A stretch of 64,000 nucleotides of DNA from Chersky-840 sp035532735 (GCA_035532735.1 DATKQM010000050.1:6750-70749), one strand, 5' to 3'; counted from the first letter of the stretch, positions 41,641-50,659 are shown. Notes: generated from the letters alone by a model not told the origin. A program made the numbers and translations.

Positions 41641-42420
41641 ATGGACCTCACCGTCGTCGATTCGTTCACCGACCGTCCCTTCGCCGGCAACCCCGCCGCT
41701 ATCGCCGTGGTGGAGGCCTTTCCCGACGAGGGCCGGATGCAGGCCATCGCACGGGAGATGCACCTGTCGGAGACGGCCTTCGTGGTGGCGCGCCCCGACG
41801 GTTCTCACGATCTGCGGTGGTTCACGCCCACGGTCGAGGTGGAGCTGTGTGGACATGCCACCCTCGCCGCTGCGCACGTGCTCGGCGGGGCCGCGACGTT
41901 CCAGACCCGCAGCGGTGTTTTGGTGTGCAGTCTCGGCGGTGACGGCTGGATCGAGATGGACTTCCCCGCCGATCCGCCCACCGCGGCGCCTACACCGCCG
42001 GGGTTGCACGTTGGATTGGGCCTCGCCGACGCGTCGTCGGTGCGCGCCTACACCCGGACCCGCACCGATCTTCTCATCGAGCTGGGCTGCGCCGACGCGG
42101 TCCGGGCCCTGGACCCGGACCAAGGAGCGCTGGCCGCACTCGGTTCGCACTGCGTGATTGTCACTGCGGCGGGCGACCGTCCGGGGATCGACTGCGTCAG
42201 TCGGGTTTTCGGGCCCAACGCCGGCATCCCCGAGGATCCCGTCACCGGGTCCGCCCACTGCGGGTTGGCGGCGTACTGGGCAGAGCGCTTCGGGCGCGAC
42301 CGATTGGTGGGGGAGCAGGCCTCGGCGCGCGGTGGCGTGGTGCGGATGACCCGCCAGGGGGACCGGGTCGTGCTCGGCGGTCAAGCGGTCACGGTCTCGA
42401 AGGTTCGACTCGTCGTCTGA
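41641..42420 (+). CDS. PhzF-family epimerase/isomerase
   Basis: A 259-residue protein with the diaminopimelate-epimerase-like double hot-dog fold of PhzF. The general acid Glu is E44 in MHLSETAFVV; TPTVEVELCGHATLAAAHVL is the family signature, and EDPVTGSAHCGLAAYWAER closes the active site. In phenazine makers PhzF isomerises DHHA, but no other phz genes are present, so the real substrate is open. The ATG at 41641 begins at the first strand. Confidence 0.9.
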   Translation: MDLTVVDSFTDRPFAGNPAAIAVVEAFPDEGRMQAIAREMHLSETAFVVARPDGSHDLRWFTPTVEVELCGHATLAAAHVLGGAATFQTRSGVLVCSLGGDGWIEMDFPADPPTAAPTPPGLHVGLGLADASSVRAYTRTRTDLLIELGCADAVRALDPDQGALAALGSHCVIVTAAGDRPGIDCVSRVFGPNAGIPEDPVTGSAHCGLAAYWAERFGRDRLVGEQASARGGVVRMTRQGDRVVLGGQAVTVSKVRLVV

Positions 42421-42453
42421 AGCTCCGACGCTCCGAGTCTGACGGTCGGGCAC

Positions 42454-43233
42454 TCAGCCCGTCGCCTTGCGTACTCCCTTGCGATAGGCGCTGGGGAACA
42501 GGGCCCGGCCGATCGGCGCCAGTTTGGCGATGGGGGCGGCGTCGATGTCCACCTTGGCCCCACCCATGCGAGCCAGGACCAACTGTGACACCTGCTCCTC
42601 GGTGCGCCTCACCATCTTCGGAGGCATCGGCATGCCGGCGTCGAGGGCTTCCGTGCCCATGGCGGTGGCGACCCATCCGGGGTACAGGACATGCAGATGC
42701 ACGCCGCCACCCTCGGTGTCGAACGACAGGCTCTCGGTGAACGCACTCAAGGCCGCCTTGGACGCGCCGTAGGCGGCCTCATGCGGGCCCGGGGCCCGGC
42801 CGCTGTCCGACGACACGTTGACGATCACGCCGTGATGACGCTCGAGCATGCCGGGCAACACGGCCAACGTGCCGGCCACGGTGGCGAAGTAGTTGGTCTC
42901 CATCACCATGCGGTAGACGCCGATCTCCGGAGGAACCTCTCCCCGAGGCGGCCCGACCCCGGCGTTGTTCACAAGGATGTCGATGCGATCATGCTCTTTG
43001 TGGATATCACCCAGGACGGCGGTGAACCGATCGGTGTCGCTCACGTCGCAGACGACTGTGGACGAGCGTGCCGAGAGGCGACGGATCTCCTCGCCCAGAC
43101 TTGCCAGCAGGTCCTGGCGACGCGCCAACCCCACCACCGTCGCACCCCGGGATGCCAGGTCGAGCGCAAAACGGCGCCCGAGACCCGAGGACGCCCCGGT
43201 GACCACGGCCACTGCTCCTCGAACCTCGAACAT
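42454..43233 (-). CDS. Short-chain dehydrogenase/reductase
   Basis: A 259-residue SDR. TGASSGLG is at 13-20, LVNNAGVG in the middle, and catalytic residues in IVNVSSDSG and AAYGASKAAL. The ATG at 43233 has GAGGAGGAC upstream and starts at the first strand. The tail after residue 200 (MVRRTEEQVSQLVLARM) resembles SDRs related to oxidation of lipids. It is convergent with PhzF and divergent from the SCO6745-like gene. Confidence 0.88.
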   Translation of the reverse strand: MFEVRGAVAVVTGASSGLGRRFALDLASRGATVVGLARRQDLLASLGEEIRRLSARSSTVVCDVSDTDRFTAVLGDIHKEHDRIDILVNNAGVGPPRGEVPPEIGVYRMVMETNYFATVAGTLAVLPGMLERHHGVIVNVSSDSGRAPGPHEAAYGASKAALSAFTESLSFDTEGGGVHLHVLYPGWVATAMGTEALDAGMPMPPKMVRRTEEQVSQLVLARMGGAKVDIDAAPIAKLAPIGRALFPSAYRKGVRKATG

Positions 43234-43323
43234 GGCGTCCTCCTCTGGGCGGTTGTATGTGCGGTTGCGTGTGGGGCTCGTATGCGGGGGCGCACCGGGG
43301 CCCGGCAATGGCAACATTGCCCC

Positions 43324-44202
43324 ATGGACGCACGCCGCACCGCTCGCGCCATGTGGAAGCTCTTCGAGCCCCTGCACGCGGTGACCTACTTCGTCGACGA
43401 GTGCCTCGAGGAGTACCGCGCCGCAGGCCTGAAGGGCTTTTGGATGGGCTACTTCGCCGGTCGCGCCGCCCCCATGGGGGCGGTGACGCCAGGCGTGGTG
43501 GACGCCACGTTCTTCAGCTTCAATCCCGACAAGGTGAAGCGAGCCCTCCCCGACGCCTGGGGATTCGCGGCGCCGGACCGGGTGCTCGACGCCCGGCTGG
43601 CCGGTATCGACCGATTCTTGGGGAGGGTGCTCGGCCCCGAGGCGAGCTCCGCCGGTGTGGACGTCACGGCGCTGGCGCAGGCCGCCGCGCTGGGGCGATC
43701 GGCGATCGAGGGATTGGCGATCGAGGGACGACCGCTGGCTGCGGCCAACGTCGCATTGCCATGGCCCGACGAACCCCACCTGGCCCTGTGGCAGGCGGCC
43801 ACCGTGCTGCGCGAGCACCGGGGCGACGGCCACATCGCGGCATTGGTGGCGGCGGGCTTGGACGGTCGTCAGGCCCTGGTGACGATGGCGGCCACCGGTG
43901 CGGTGCCCCAGGAGATGCTCCAGGCGGCCCGGGGTTGGGACGATGACGCCTGGGACGAGGCGGCGAATGCCTTGATGGAGCGGGGTTGGTTGAACGCAGA
44001 CGGCACCCAGACGGCGTCGGGGGCGGTGAAGCGCCAGGAGATCGAGGATCTGACCGATCGTCTCGCCGCCCAACCGTGGGAGCGATTGGGCGACGACGAC
44101 ACCGAATCACTGCGGGCCGTGCTCAAAGTACTCGCAGGTGCGATCGCCGCCGTTGGCGGAGTGCCCGTGCCCAACCCCATCGGCCTCCCGCTCCCCGAGT
44201 AG
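43324..44202 (+). CDS. SCO6745-family protein
   Basis: A 292-residue all-helical protein. The pattern ARAMWKLFEPLHAVTYFVDEC, KGFWMGYFAGRAAPMGAV, ATFFSFNPDKVKRALPDAW and the later PLAAANVALPWPDEPHLALWQAATVLREHRGDGH (positions about 140-175) matches SCO6745 proteins of actinobacteria (annotated SalK-like in some genomes). The C-terminal third has a winged-helix look (MERGWLNADG). The function is unknown; these genes often sit near oxidoreductases or regulators. Confidence 0.78.
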   Translation: MDARRTARAMWKLFEPLHAVTYFVDECLEEYRAAGLKGFWMGYFAGRAAPMGAVTPGVVDATFFSFNPDKVKRALPDAWGFAAPDRVLDARLAGIDRFLGRVLGPEASSAGVDVTALAQAAALGRSAIEGLAIEGRPLAAANVALPWPDEPHLALWQAATVLREHRGDGHIAALVAAGLDGRQALVTMAATGAVPQEMLQAARGWDDDAWDEAANALMERGWLNADGTQTASGAVKRQEIEDLTDRLAAQPWERLGDDDTESLRAVLKVLAGAIAAVGGVPVPNPIGLPLPE

Positions 44203-44252
44203 TTCTCCGGGGACCCACCGAGCAGATCGGTGAGCAGCGGCGTCGGGACCGG

Positions 44253-44807
44253 TCAGTCCCAGATGTCGATGGGCGCCTGTCCGAGGGGGTAGTGCCCGGG
44301 GAGCATCCCACCGGACGTGGCGCGCTCCATGCGCCGTCGCATGCCGTCGGAGAGGGCGTCGGCCTTGATCATCTCGATGAAGAGTGAGGTGGCGTTGCCG
44401 ACGTCGAAGAAGTCGCGCTGCCATGACCATTTCCAGTTCCCGGCGTAGCGGAACCAACTCCCACCGAGCCCGGGGATGACATAGGGCGATCCGTCGGGGC
44501 GGGTGGTGTCGGCGATCTGCTTCCACAGTCCGATGACCTCGCCCTGCTTGGGGTCGATCAGCACCTTCTGATACGGATAGGTCCAGCCGTCGAGGCCGCC
44601 CATCTCGAGACCGAGCGCGATGTCGCGGATGTCGTCGCGCCCGACGACCATGAAGTCTTCGTGGGGCCCGATGTTCCAGCCGTAGCTGGCGTCCTCGGTG
44701 TACATCTCGGCCATCGGCTTCCAGTCGTTGGCCTCCTGGGCGCGCCGGTTGGTGTCCAACCAACGTTGGACCATCTCCTCGAGCTCCTCGTATGGAAAGG
44801 CGGGCAC
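44253..44807 (-). CDS. NTF2/SnoaL-like protein of the CYP51 cluster
   Basis: A 184-residue protein with the cone-like NTF2 fold: a long first helix (EELEEMVQRWLDTNRRAQEANDW) followed by the MAEMYTEDASYGWNIG strand typical of SnoaL and ketosteroid-isomerase relatives. It could isomerise or bind a steroid-like ligand. It begins two bases after the ferredoxin stop, in the same operon as CYP51. Mtb has a hypothetical gene of similar length (Rv0762c) in this place; whether they are orthologous needs alignment. Confidence 0.75.
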   Translation of the reverse strand: MPAFPYEELEEMVQRWLDTNRRAQEANDWKPMAEMYTEDASYGWNIGPHEDFMVVGRDDIRDIALGLEMGGLDGWTYPYQKVLIDPKQGEVIGLWKQIADTTRPDGSPYVIPGLGGSWFRYAGNWKWSWQRDFFDVGNATSLFIEMIKADALSDGMRRRMERATSGGMLPGHYPLGQAPIDIWD

Positions 44808-44808
44808 C

Positions 44809-45000
44809 TCAGTCCTCCTCGATTCTCAGTGCGTGGGTAGGACAGAATTTCACAGCCGCCTCCACTTGGGCGCGCAGTGTCTCGGGTGGAGTCTCGTCGA
44901 GAACGACGACGGCGTTCTTCGAGACCGTGAAGACGGACTCCGCCTCGGACTCACACACTCCGTGACCCTGGCACAGGTCACGGTCGACGACGATCCTCAC
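44809..45000 (-). CDS. 3Fe-4S ferredoxin for the adjacent CYP51
   Basis: A 63-residue ferredoxin with DLCQGHGVCESEAESVF and a closing KFCPTHAL. The C-x2-H-x2-C...CP arrangement is that of single-cluster P450 ferredoxins. It would pass electrons to CYP51. The GTG start overlaps the CYP51 stop as GTGA, the same neighbour as in Mtb (Rv0763c beside Rv0764c). An upstream-extended frame lies antisense to nothing useful and overlaps CYP51, so it was not chosen. Confidence 0.92.
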   Translation of the reverse strand: MRIVVDRDLCQGHGVCESEAESVFTVSKNAVVVLDETPPETLRAQVEAAVKFCPTHALRIEED

Positions 45001-46373
45001 GGCGTGGCGGCGCGTGACCGATATCTCGCCACGCAGGGTTGGGCCAACTGGACCACCATCTTCGAATGGTCGTTGCGATACGTGTCCGCCGGTTGGGCCA
45101 GTTCGAAGTCCCAGTGCCGGAGCAGCACGGAGAAGATGGCCTTCAGCTGCATCATGGCGAAGGGCGCGCCCACGCAACGGTGCCGGCCGGCCCCGAAGGG
45201 GATCCAGGTCCACGGGTTGGTGCGGTCCTCGGCGCGGGGCTCGACGTACCGCTCGGGCACAAAGGCGTCGGGGTCGGGGAAGTCCTCGGCGATCCGATTC
45301 GAGACGGCCGGGCTAGCCCCCACCAACTTGCCCGGTGCGATCCGGAATCCCTCCACCTCGAGCTCCTCCTTCACGACGCGCAGCACCAGGATGAGCGGGG
45401 GGTGCAGTCGGAGCGCCTCCTTGATTGCCGACTCGAGCCGTGGCATGGCGCGCAGCGCCTGGTAGCTCACCTCTTCGCCGTGCGTGTAGAGCTCGTCGAG
45501 CTCGGCCCGGACCGCCTCGAGCTCGCCGGGGTGACGGAGCAATTCGATGAGGGTCCACGCTGCGGTGCCCGACGTGGTGTGGTGGCCGGCGAACATCATC
45601 GAGATGAACATGCCCGTGACGATGTCGGTCGAGAACTTCGGGGTGTCGTCCTCCTCGCGGATCGACATCAACACATCGAGTAGGTCCCGGTCGTCGTCGG
45701 TGACAGGGGGCCCAGCACTGCGTCGGTCCATGATGCCCTGGACCAGGTCGACGAGGGCGAGTCGGGCCGCGTCGCGCCGGCGGAAGCTGTCGATGTCCGC
45801 ATAGGGGTCGACATAGGCAATGGCGTCGGTGCCCTGCTCGAGGTCGTGGTAGAGCTCGGCGAAGCGGCGATCGAGCTCGTGGCGGAACTTGCTCCCGATG
45901 AGACACGCCGAGGACGTGTAGATGGTGAGCTCGGCGAACCAGTCGAGGAGGTCGATGGTCCCGCCCTCACCGGTGGACCAGGGCTTCACCATCCCCTCCA
46001 CCTCGTCCGCGATCGTCGCAGCGTGGCCTCGCATGAACTTGTCCCGGAGGGCCTGGTTGTGGAGCATCTCGCGTCTGCGTTCGGGGGGCGCGTCGAAGAC
46101 CACGCCTTCTCCGAAGATGGGTGTCATGAAGGGATAGGCCTCGGCCTGGTCGAGCTGTTCCTCGGGGGCGCGGAAGAACATTTCGTTGGCCTCGGCCCCG
46201 GTGAGCAGCACCACGTCGCGATCAGCCAGCCGGAATTGGCCGACATCGCCGCACTCTTGGCGCGTGCGGCGCATGAGCCCGATGGGATCCACCCGCAGCT
46301 CGTCGAGATGTCCGTGCTCGGCATCTCCGCCTGACACCTGGGGTGGTTCGCGCAGTCCGACGTCGACGGTCAT
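44997..46373 (-). CDS. cyp51: Sterol 14-alpha-demethylase-type P450 (CYP51)
   Basis: A 458-residue P450 very close to mycobacterial CYP51. Diagnostic parts are the B'-helix region AYPFMTPIFGEGVVFDAPPE, the I-helix FAGHHTTSGTAAW, the ExxR helix KEALRLHPPLI and the heme loop FGAGRHRCVGAPFA. Known CYP51 enzymes remove the 14-alpha methyl of sterols. No squalene or sterol synthesis gene is seen here, as in Mtb, so the natural substrate is uncertain. The start overlaps the SDR stop (ATGA). It is the core of a coupled operon. Confidence 0.95.
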   Translation of the reverse strand: MTVDVGLREPPQVSGGDAEHGHLDELRVDPIGLMRRTRQECGDVGQFRLADRDVVLLTGAEANEMFFRAPEEQLDQAEAYPFMTPIFGEGVVFDAPPERRREMLHNQALRDKFMRGHAATIADEVEGMVKPWSTGEGGTIDLLDWFAELTIYTSSACLIGSKFRHELDRRFAELYHDLEQGTDAIAYVDPYADIDSFRRRDAARLALVDLVQGIMDRRSAGPPVTDDDRDLLDVLMSIREEDDTPKFSTDIVTGMFISMMFAGHHTTSGTAAWTLIELLRHPGELEAVRAELDELYTHGEEVSYQALRAMPRLESAIKEALRLHPPLILVLRVVKEELEVEGFRIAPGKLVGASPAVSNRIAEDFPDPDAFVPERYVEPRAEDRTNPWTWIPFGAGRHRCVGAPFAMMQLKAIFSVLLRHWDFELAQPADTYRNDHSKMVVQLAQPCVARYRSRAATP

Positions 46374-47170
46374 GGTGTGCCTCCTGGGTCGGGCCCGATG
46401 GGAGCAACGGGTTGGACTTCGATCAAGGGGAGATGGGTCCCCGGCGGCGTCGTCACTGCCGCCATGACCGCGGCGGCGACGGCAGGGGGGCGGAGGAAGT
46501 GACTGTGGCGCGCCGCGCCGTACCGGACCCACTCGCCGAGCACTTCCGCGGTGGTGTCGGGACCCCAGTTGGTGCCCATCTCGGTGAGGGTCTGGCCGGG
46601 CTGGATGATCGTGGCCCGCACACCGGTGCCCTCGAGCTCGAGCTGGAGCGCCCGTACCAGGCCCTCGAGCCCCCACTTCGACGCCATGTACGCCGCCATG
46701 AGCGGCCGGGGCGCCCGGATGATGTCGGAGCTCACGAAGACGAGGTCGCCGTGATGGCGCGTCGCCATCGCCGGCGCCAGTGCGGCCACGAGGCGATGGG
46801 CACCGAGGAGGTTCACCTCCACGGTGTGGGCGAAGTCCTTCGGGGACGTCGTGAGCGCGGTGCCGGGCTCGGCATGGCCCGCACTCGACACCATGATGTC
46901 GATCGGGCCCAGCGCATTCTCGGCGGCGCGGGCGAACTCCTCGACCGAGGCCGCCTCGGCCAGGTCGAGCCGCTGCACGTGGGCCTCGCCCCCCGTGGCG
47001 CGGATACCCGCCGCGATCCCCTCGCATCTATCCACCCGCCGGGCCCCGAGCATCACCGGATGTCCGGCCCTGGCCAGGACCACCGCCACCGCGGCGCCGA
47101 TGCCCGAGGACGCGCCGGTCACGACCGATCCACGGCGCTCGGGATGGGCGACGAACTTCGATCTCGGCAC
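46370..47170 (-). CDS. Short-chain dehydrogenase/reductase of the CYP51 operon
   Basis: A 266-residue SDR. TGASSGIG lies near 18-25, SSAGHA replaces the usual NNAG, and AAYMASKWGLEG carries Y and K. It matches the position of Rv0765c between CYP51 and CYP123 in Mtb. Such an enzyme could oxidise a hydroxysteroid or the alcohol made by a P450. GTG at 47170 with GAGGA about eight bases upstream is the best start. Confidence 0.87.
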   Translation of the reverse strand: MPRSKFVAHPERRGSVVTGASSGIGAAVAVVLARAGHPVMLGARRVDRCEGIAAGIRATGGEAHVQRLDLAEAASVEEFARAAENALGPIDIMVSSAGHAEPGTALTTSPKDFAHTVEVNLLGAHRLVAALAPAMATRHHGDLVFVSSDIIRAPRPLMAAYMASKWGLEGLVRALQLELEGTGVRATIIQPGQTLTEMGTNWGPDTTAEVLGEWVRYGAARHSHFLRPPAVAAAVMAAVTTPPGTHLPLIEVQPVAPIGPDPGGTP

Positions 47171-47184
47171 AGGTCGATCCTCGT

Positions 47185-48468
47185 TCAGTCCGGCGCCCGG
47201 CGGGACCCGGATCGCGTCGCGGCCCGTGTCGTCACCGTCGTGGGCAGGCTGGCAAAGCCGCGGACGTTGATGGAGTGGACTCGGCGCGCCCCGTCGGCAT
47301 CGATGTCGTAGTCGGCGACGCGAGCCACGAGCTCCTCGAGCATGACGCGCGCCTCGAGACGGGCCAGGGGGGCTCCCAGACAGAAATGGCGACCGCCGCC
47401 GAAGCTGATGAGCTTGGTGGTGTCGCGGTCGAGGTCGTAACGGTCGGGGTGCTCGAAGGCGTCGGGATCGCGGTTGGCCGATCCCACGAGCAGGAGCACG
47501 CGCGCCGCGTCGGGGATGACGGTGCCGAGGAGCTCCACGTCCCCGGTCGTGACCCGGAGGAGCATCTGCGACGAGGTGTCGTAGCGCAAGGTCTCTTCCA
47601 CCCATGGCGCGGCGCGCCCCGCGACGGTGAGGGCCTTGGCCTTCTGGTCCGGGAACCGCCAGGCCCAGTACCAGGCGTTGGCGAGCAGCTTGGTGGTGGT
47701 CTCGTTGCCGGCCACCACGATAAGGAAGAGAAAGGCGATGATCTCGTCGTCGGTCAACCGATCGTCGTCGACGTCCACGTCGAGCAGTCCCGAGGTGAGG
47801 TCGTCTCGCCGGGCGCGTCGACGTTCGACGACCATGTCAGAGAAGTACCCCGCCAGAACGAGCGCGGCCTCCATCCCTTCTTGGGGCACGTCAAAGACAC
47901 CCTCCTCGCGGTGGACGAGGAGATCGGCGAGGCGTCGGACCTCGGCCCGGTCGGCCTCGGGCACGCCGATCATCTGCGAGATCACGTCCATGGGGAGCTT
48001 GCCCGCCACGTCGCCGACCATGTCGAAGGTGCCGGCCTCGACGGCGGGATCGAGGTATCGCACCGCCAGGGCGCGGATCTGCGGTTCGAGCTCCGCCACC
48101 CGTCGCGGCGTGAAGGCCTTGGAGACGAGCGAGCGCATGCGGGTGTGGCGGGGTGGGTCCATGGCCAGGAACGACATCGACTTGTGGGCCTGGGGCCCGT
48201 AGGCGGCGGGGTCGAGAGTCACGCCGAAGCGGTTGGAGAGATGGCCGGGATCGCGAAAAGCGGCCTGGACATCGGCGTGGCGCGACAGAGCCCAGAAGTC
48301 GAACTCGTCGTTTCGGTAGAGGGGCGCCTCGGTACGCAGACGCGCATAGGTCGGGTAGGGGTCCTCGTGGATCTCGTAGTCGTACGGGCTGTAGTGGACC
48401 GGAGCAACCGGGTCGGTGTCCCGTCCGGTGCCCCCTTCGGTGTCATGACCTGTCCCCGTAGCGCTCAT
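47185..48468 (-). CDS. CYP123-like cytochrome P450
   Basis: A 427-residue P450. The N-terminal YDYEIHEDPYPTYARLRTEAPLY (about residues 29-51), I-helix VVAGNETTTKLLANAWYWAW, ETLRYDTSSQMLLR and heme loop FGGGRHFCLGAPLAR closely recall Mtb CYP123 (Rv0766c). The ATG overlaps the TetR stop. It lies 14 bases before the SDR start and would share the ferredoxin of the operon. The natural substrate of CYP123 is not known to me. Confidence 0.92.
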   Translation of the reverse strand: MSATGTGHDTEGGTGRDTDPVAPVHYSPYDYEIHEDPYPTYARLRTEAPLYRNDEFDFWALSRHADVQAAFRDPGHLSNRFGVTLDPAAYGPQAHKSMSFLAMDPPRHTRMRSLVSKAFTPRRVAELEPQIRALAVRYLDPAVEAGTFDMVGDVAGKLPMDVISQMIGVPEADRAEVRRLADLLVHREEGVFDVPQEGMEAALVLAGYFSDMVVERRRARRDDLTSGLLDVDVDDDRLTDDEIIAFLFLIVVAGNETTTKLLANAWYWAWRFPDQKAKALTVAGRAAPWVEETLRYDTSSQMLLRVTTGDVELLGTVIPDAARVLLLVGSANRDPDAFEHPDRYDLDRDTTKLISFGGGRHFCLGAPLARLEARVMLEELVARVADYDIDADGARRVHSINVRGFASLPTTVTTRAATRSGSRRAPD

Positions 48469-49061
48469 GACGCGCCTCGGAGCACCAGTCGGGCCGCGTC
48501 GGCCAATGCCTCGGGGACGTCCGCGAAACGGATGTGACCCATGCCCGCCCACAGCATCGCCCCGCTGTAGGCGAGGTCCAGACTGCGCAGGACGGCTTCA
48601 TCGGCTTCGTCGCCGAGGGCGTGGGCCAGTCGTTCGTGCAGGGCCGTTCCGAACAGGACGCGCAGGGCGCGCACCTCGGGCCCGCTCCCGAGGAGGGCGG
48701 TGGTGCAGGCCGCCGCCAACGTGGGATCGTCCGCCACGAACAGCCCGAGCACCCGCAACTCGGCGACAACGCGCTCGGTCGAACCGACGACGCCGGTTGT
48801 CCCGGGCGCCGGGAGCGCCTGGAGACGGCGCCAGAGGACCTCGGCCAGGAGGTGGTCCTTGGACGCGAAGTAGGTGTAGGCGGTGGCGGGGGCCACGCCG
48901 GCGCGCCGGGCCACGTTGCGAACGGTCAACCCCTCGTATCCCCGGTCGCGGGCTTCGTCGGCGGCCGCCTCGAGAAGCTGCTCGACCACCGCCACCTGGC
49001 GGACGGTGAGTCGGCGACGCGACGCCTCTGCCGCGAGGACTGCCACCGCGGCCTCGGTCAC
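48465..49061 (-). CDS. TetR-family regulator of the CYP51 cluster
   Basis: A 198-residue repressor-type regulator. The N-terminal helix-turn-helix is QLLEAAADEARDRGYEGLTV then VARRAGVAPATAYTYFASKD. The C-terminal ligand domain is unassigned. It corresponds in place to Rv0767c of Mtb. GTG at 49061 overlaps the stop of the upstream gene. It probably binds the perfect palindrome in the divergent promoter at 49779-49794 and so controls both arms of the cluster. Confidence 0.9.
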   Translation of the reverse strand: MTEAAVAVLAAEASRRRLTVRQVAVVEQLLEAAADEARDRGYEGLTVRNVARRAGVAPATAYTYFASKDHLLAEVLWRRLQALPAPGTTGVVGSTERVVAELRVLGLFVADDPTLAAACTTALLGSGPEVRALRVLFGTALHERLAHALGDEADEAVLRSLDLAYSGAMLWAGMGHIRFADVPEALADAARLVLRGAS

Positions 49062-49762
49062 GCCCTCGCCTTGAGCTCGACGGCCACTTCTGGTGGCGGG
49101 ACATGGGGCGTGCCGTCGCGCATGGGGGGAAAGCGAAAGGTCGCCGCGGTGGTGTGGCGCGTCATGGTGGTGATGTCGGCCTCGGGGAGAACCTCGGTGT
49201 CCTCGTCGATCACGACCTCCCAGCGACAGTGCGGCACACGGTGGGTGGGGACGCGGGGCGGGCGGTGGACGGCGCGGACCCGGGCCTTGGGGTTCACGGC
49301 CTGGGCGGTGACGTCGAAGGTGCCGTCCTCGATGGTGTGGCACATGCCAGTCACCATCCTCTCGCCCCACGGCTCGACGTCCATGAGGGCCCCGCAGCTG
49401 CGCAGCTCGAAGTAGCCGTGGTGGTCGTCCTCGACCACGTAGTGGACGTCCATGTAGTGATGGGGAAAGCCCGGGTCGAGTTGGAGGACCTTGAAGATGG
49501 CCTCGATGCCGTCGCCCTCCACGGCCATGATCTCGCGGAGGCGGTCGCCGTAGATCGGGCTGGCGCCGCGCCACTCCTCGATGGCGAGCTCGTTGACCAT
49601 GTCCGCTCCGTACCGGATGCCGATGGCGGCGCACATGGACCGATCGAGAAGGTGCACGATGAGGGCGTACTCGCGCACCAGGCGGACGAGGGCTTCCTTG
49701 GAGAGGTCCTCGTAGCGGAAGTCGGGATCGAAGGGCCCCGAGTAGTCATTGCGGTCGGCCAT
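49058..49762 (-). CDS. Conserved-looking protein of unknown function heading the CYP51 operon
   Basis: A 234-residue protein I do not recognise with certainty. It has an N-terminal helical part (LVRLVREYALIVHLLDRSMC, GIRYGADMVNELAIEEWRG) and a later alpha/beta part with paired His and Cys (FPHHYMDVHYVVEDDHHGYF, GMCHTIEDG). These may recall the L-2-amino-thiazoline-carboxylate hydrolase/DUF6125-like fold. It is the first gene after the divergent promoter and is coupled to the TetR gene, so it is likely part of the same pathway. Confidence 0.7.
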   Translation of the reverse strand: MADRNDYSGPFDPDFRYEDLSKEALVRLVREYALIVHLLDRSMCAAIGIRYGADMVNELAIEEWRGASPIYGDRLREIMAVEGDGIEAIFKVLQLDPGFPHHYMDVHYVVEDDHHGYFELRSCGALMDVEPWGERMVTGMCHTIEDGTFDVTAQAVNPKARVRAVHRPPRVPTHRVPHCRWEVVIDEDTEVLPEADITTMTRHTTAATFRFPPMRDGTPHVPPPEVAVELKARA

Positions 49763-49778
49763 GACGTCAGACTACGTT

Positions 49779-49794
49779 CCAGACAGCTGTCTGG
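49779..49794. promoter_or_regulatory. Perfect 16-bp palindrome CCAGACAGCTGTCTGG, probable TetR operator
   Basis: The two halves CCAGACAG and CTGTCTGG are exact reverse complements. The site lies inside the 45-bp space between the divergent starts at 49762 and 49808, which must contain both promoters. A TetR gene is the second gene of one arm. This location and symmetry fit an autoregulated operator; the pairing with this regulator is inference. Confidence 0.7.
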
Positions 49795-49807
49795 CCAGAG
49801 GGGAAAC

Positions 49808-50659
49808 ATGACGACGACGGTGGGGGTGATCGGGCTCGGCGACATCGGCCGGGGCGTGGCCGACGGCGTGGTGCGGGCCGGGCTCAACCTCGTGGTCTTT
49901 GATCTGCGACCCGAGGCCACCGCCCCGTTCGAGACGAAAGGCCATGTCGCCGGGACCCCGGCAGAGCTCGGAGTCCGGGCCGACGTCGTTGTCGTGGCCG
50001 TGGTCAACGACCGCCAGGTCCTCGCCGTGCTCGACGGGGACGACGGGGGGTTGGCGGGCCTGGCACCGGGCTCCGTCGTCGTGGTCCTGAGCACGGTGGC
50101 CCCGGCCACGGTGGAGGCGGCCGCCCAGTTGGCGCTGCGGCGCGACGTCGACGTCATCGACTGTGGCGTGAGCGGCGGTCCCCAGGCCTCGGTCGACGGG
50201 ACCCTCGTGGCCATGGTGGGAGGGGACGCCGCGGTGATCGAGCGGGTCCGGCCCGTCCTCGACAGCTTCACGTCCCTGGTGGTGACCATGGGCCCCCTCG
50301 GTGCGGGCCTCAAAGCCAAGTTGGCCCGGAACCTCGTGCAGTACGCGTCGTGGTTGGCCGCCTACGAGGCTCAGGTCCTCGCCGAGGCGGCCGGGATCGA
50401 GCTGGCCAAGTTGGCCGAGGTGATCCGAGAGAGCGACAAATTGATCGGCGGAGCGTCGCGGCTCATGTTCCGTGACACCGTGGCCCCGTTGCCGCCCGAC
50501 ACCCATCCGGACTTCGTGAGTGCCATGGCCGCCGGCGCCGGTCTCGCCCACAAGGACCTGCAGGCCGCCATCGAGCTCGGTCGGAGCCTCGGTGTCGAGC
50601 TGCCCCTGGCGGAGATGACCGACAACCGATGTGATGCGGTGTTCGGGCTGGCGCCGTGA
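49808..50659 (+). CDS. 3-Hydroxyisobutyrate dehydrogenase-like NAD(P)-dependent dehydrogenase
   Basis: A 283-residue beta-hydroxyacid dehydrogenase. The nucleotide motif GVIGLGDIGRGVA starts at residue 6, the substrate-binding region DCGVSGGPQASVDGTL is in the middle, and the catalytic Lys is in GLKAKLARNLVQYAS. It would oxidise a 3-hydroxy acid or a related compound. It is the first gene of the right arm of the divergent cluster and corresponds to Rv0770 of Mtb. Its TGA lies in an overlap with the aldehyde dehydrogenase start. Confidence 0.88.
   Translation: MTTTVGVIGLGDIGRGVADGVVRAGLNLVVFDLRPEATAPFETKGHVAGTPAELGVRADVVVVAVVNDRQVLAVLDGDDGGLAGLAPGSVVVVLSTVAPATVEAAAQLALRRDVDVIDCGVSGGPQASVDGTLVAMVGGDAAVIERVRPVLDSFTSLVVTMGPLGAGLKAKLARNLVQYASWLAAYEAQVLAEAAGIELAKLAEVIRESDKLIGGASRLMFRDTVAPLPPDTHPDFVSAMAAGAGLAHKDLQAAIELGRSLGVELPLAEMTDNRCDAVFGLAP

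Noticed and set aside
41641..42420. Phenazine biosynthesis locus
   Set aside because: PhzF homologues are common outside phenazine pathways and no other phz gene is present.
47275..48537. 420-codon plus-strand frame opposite the CYP123-like gene
   Set aside because: Val/Gly/Glu-rich shadow of a well supported P450.
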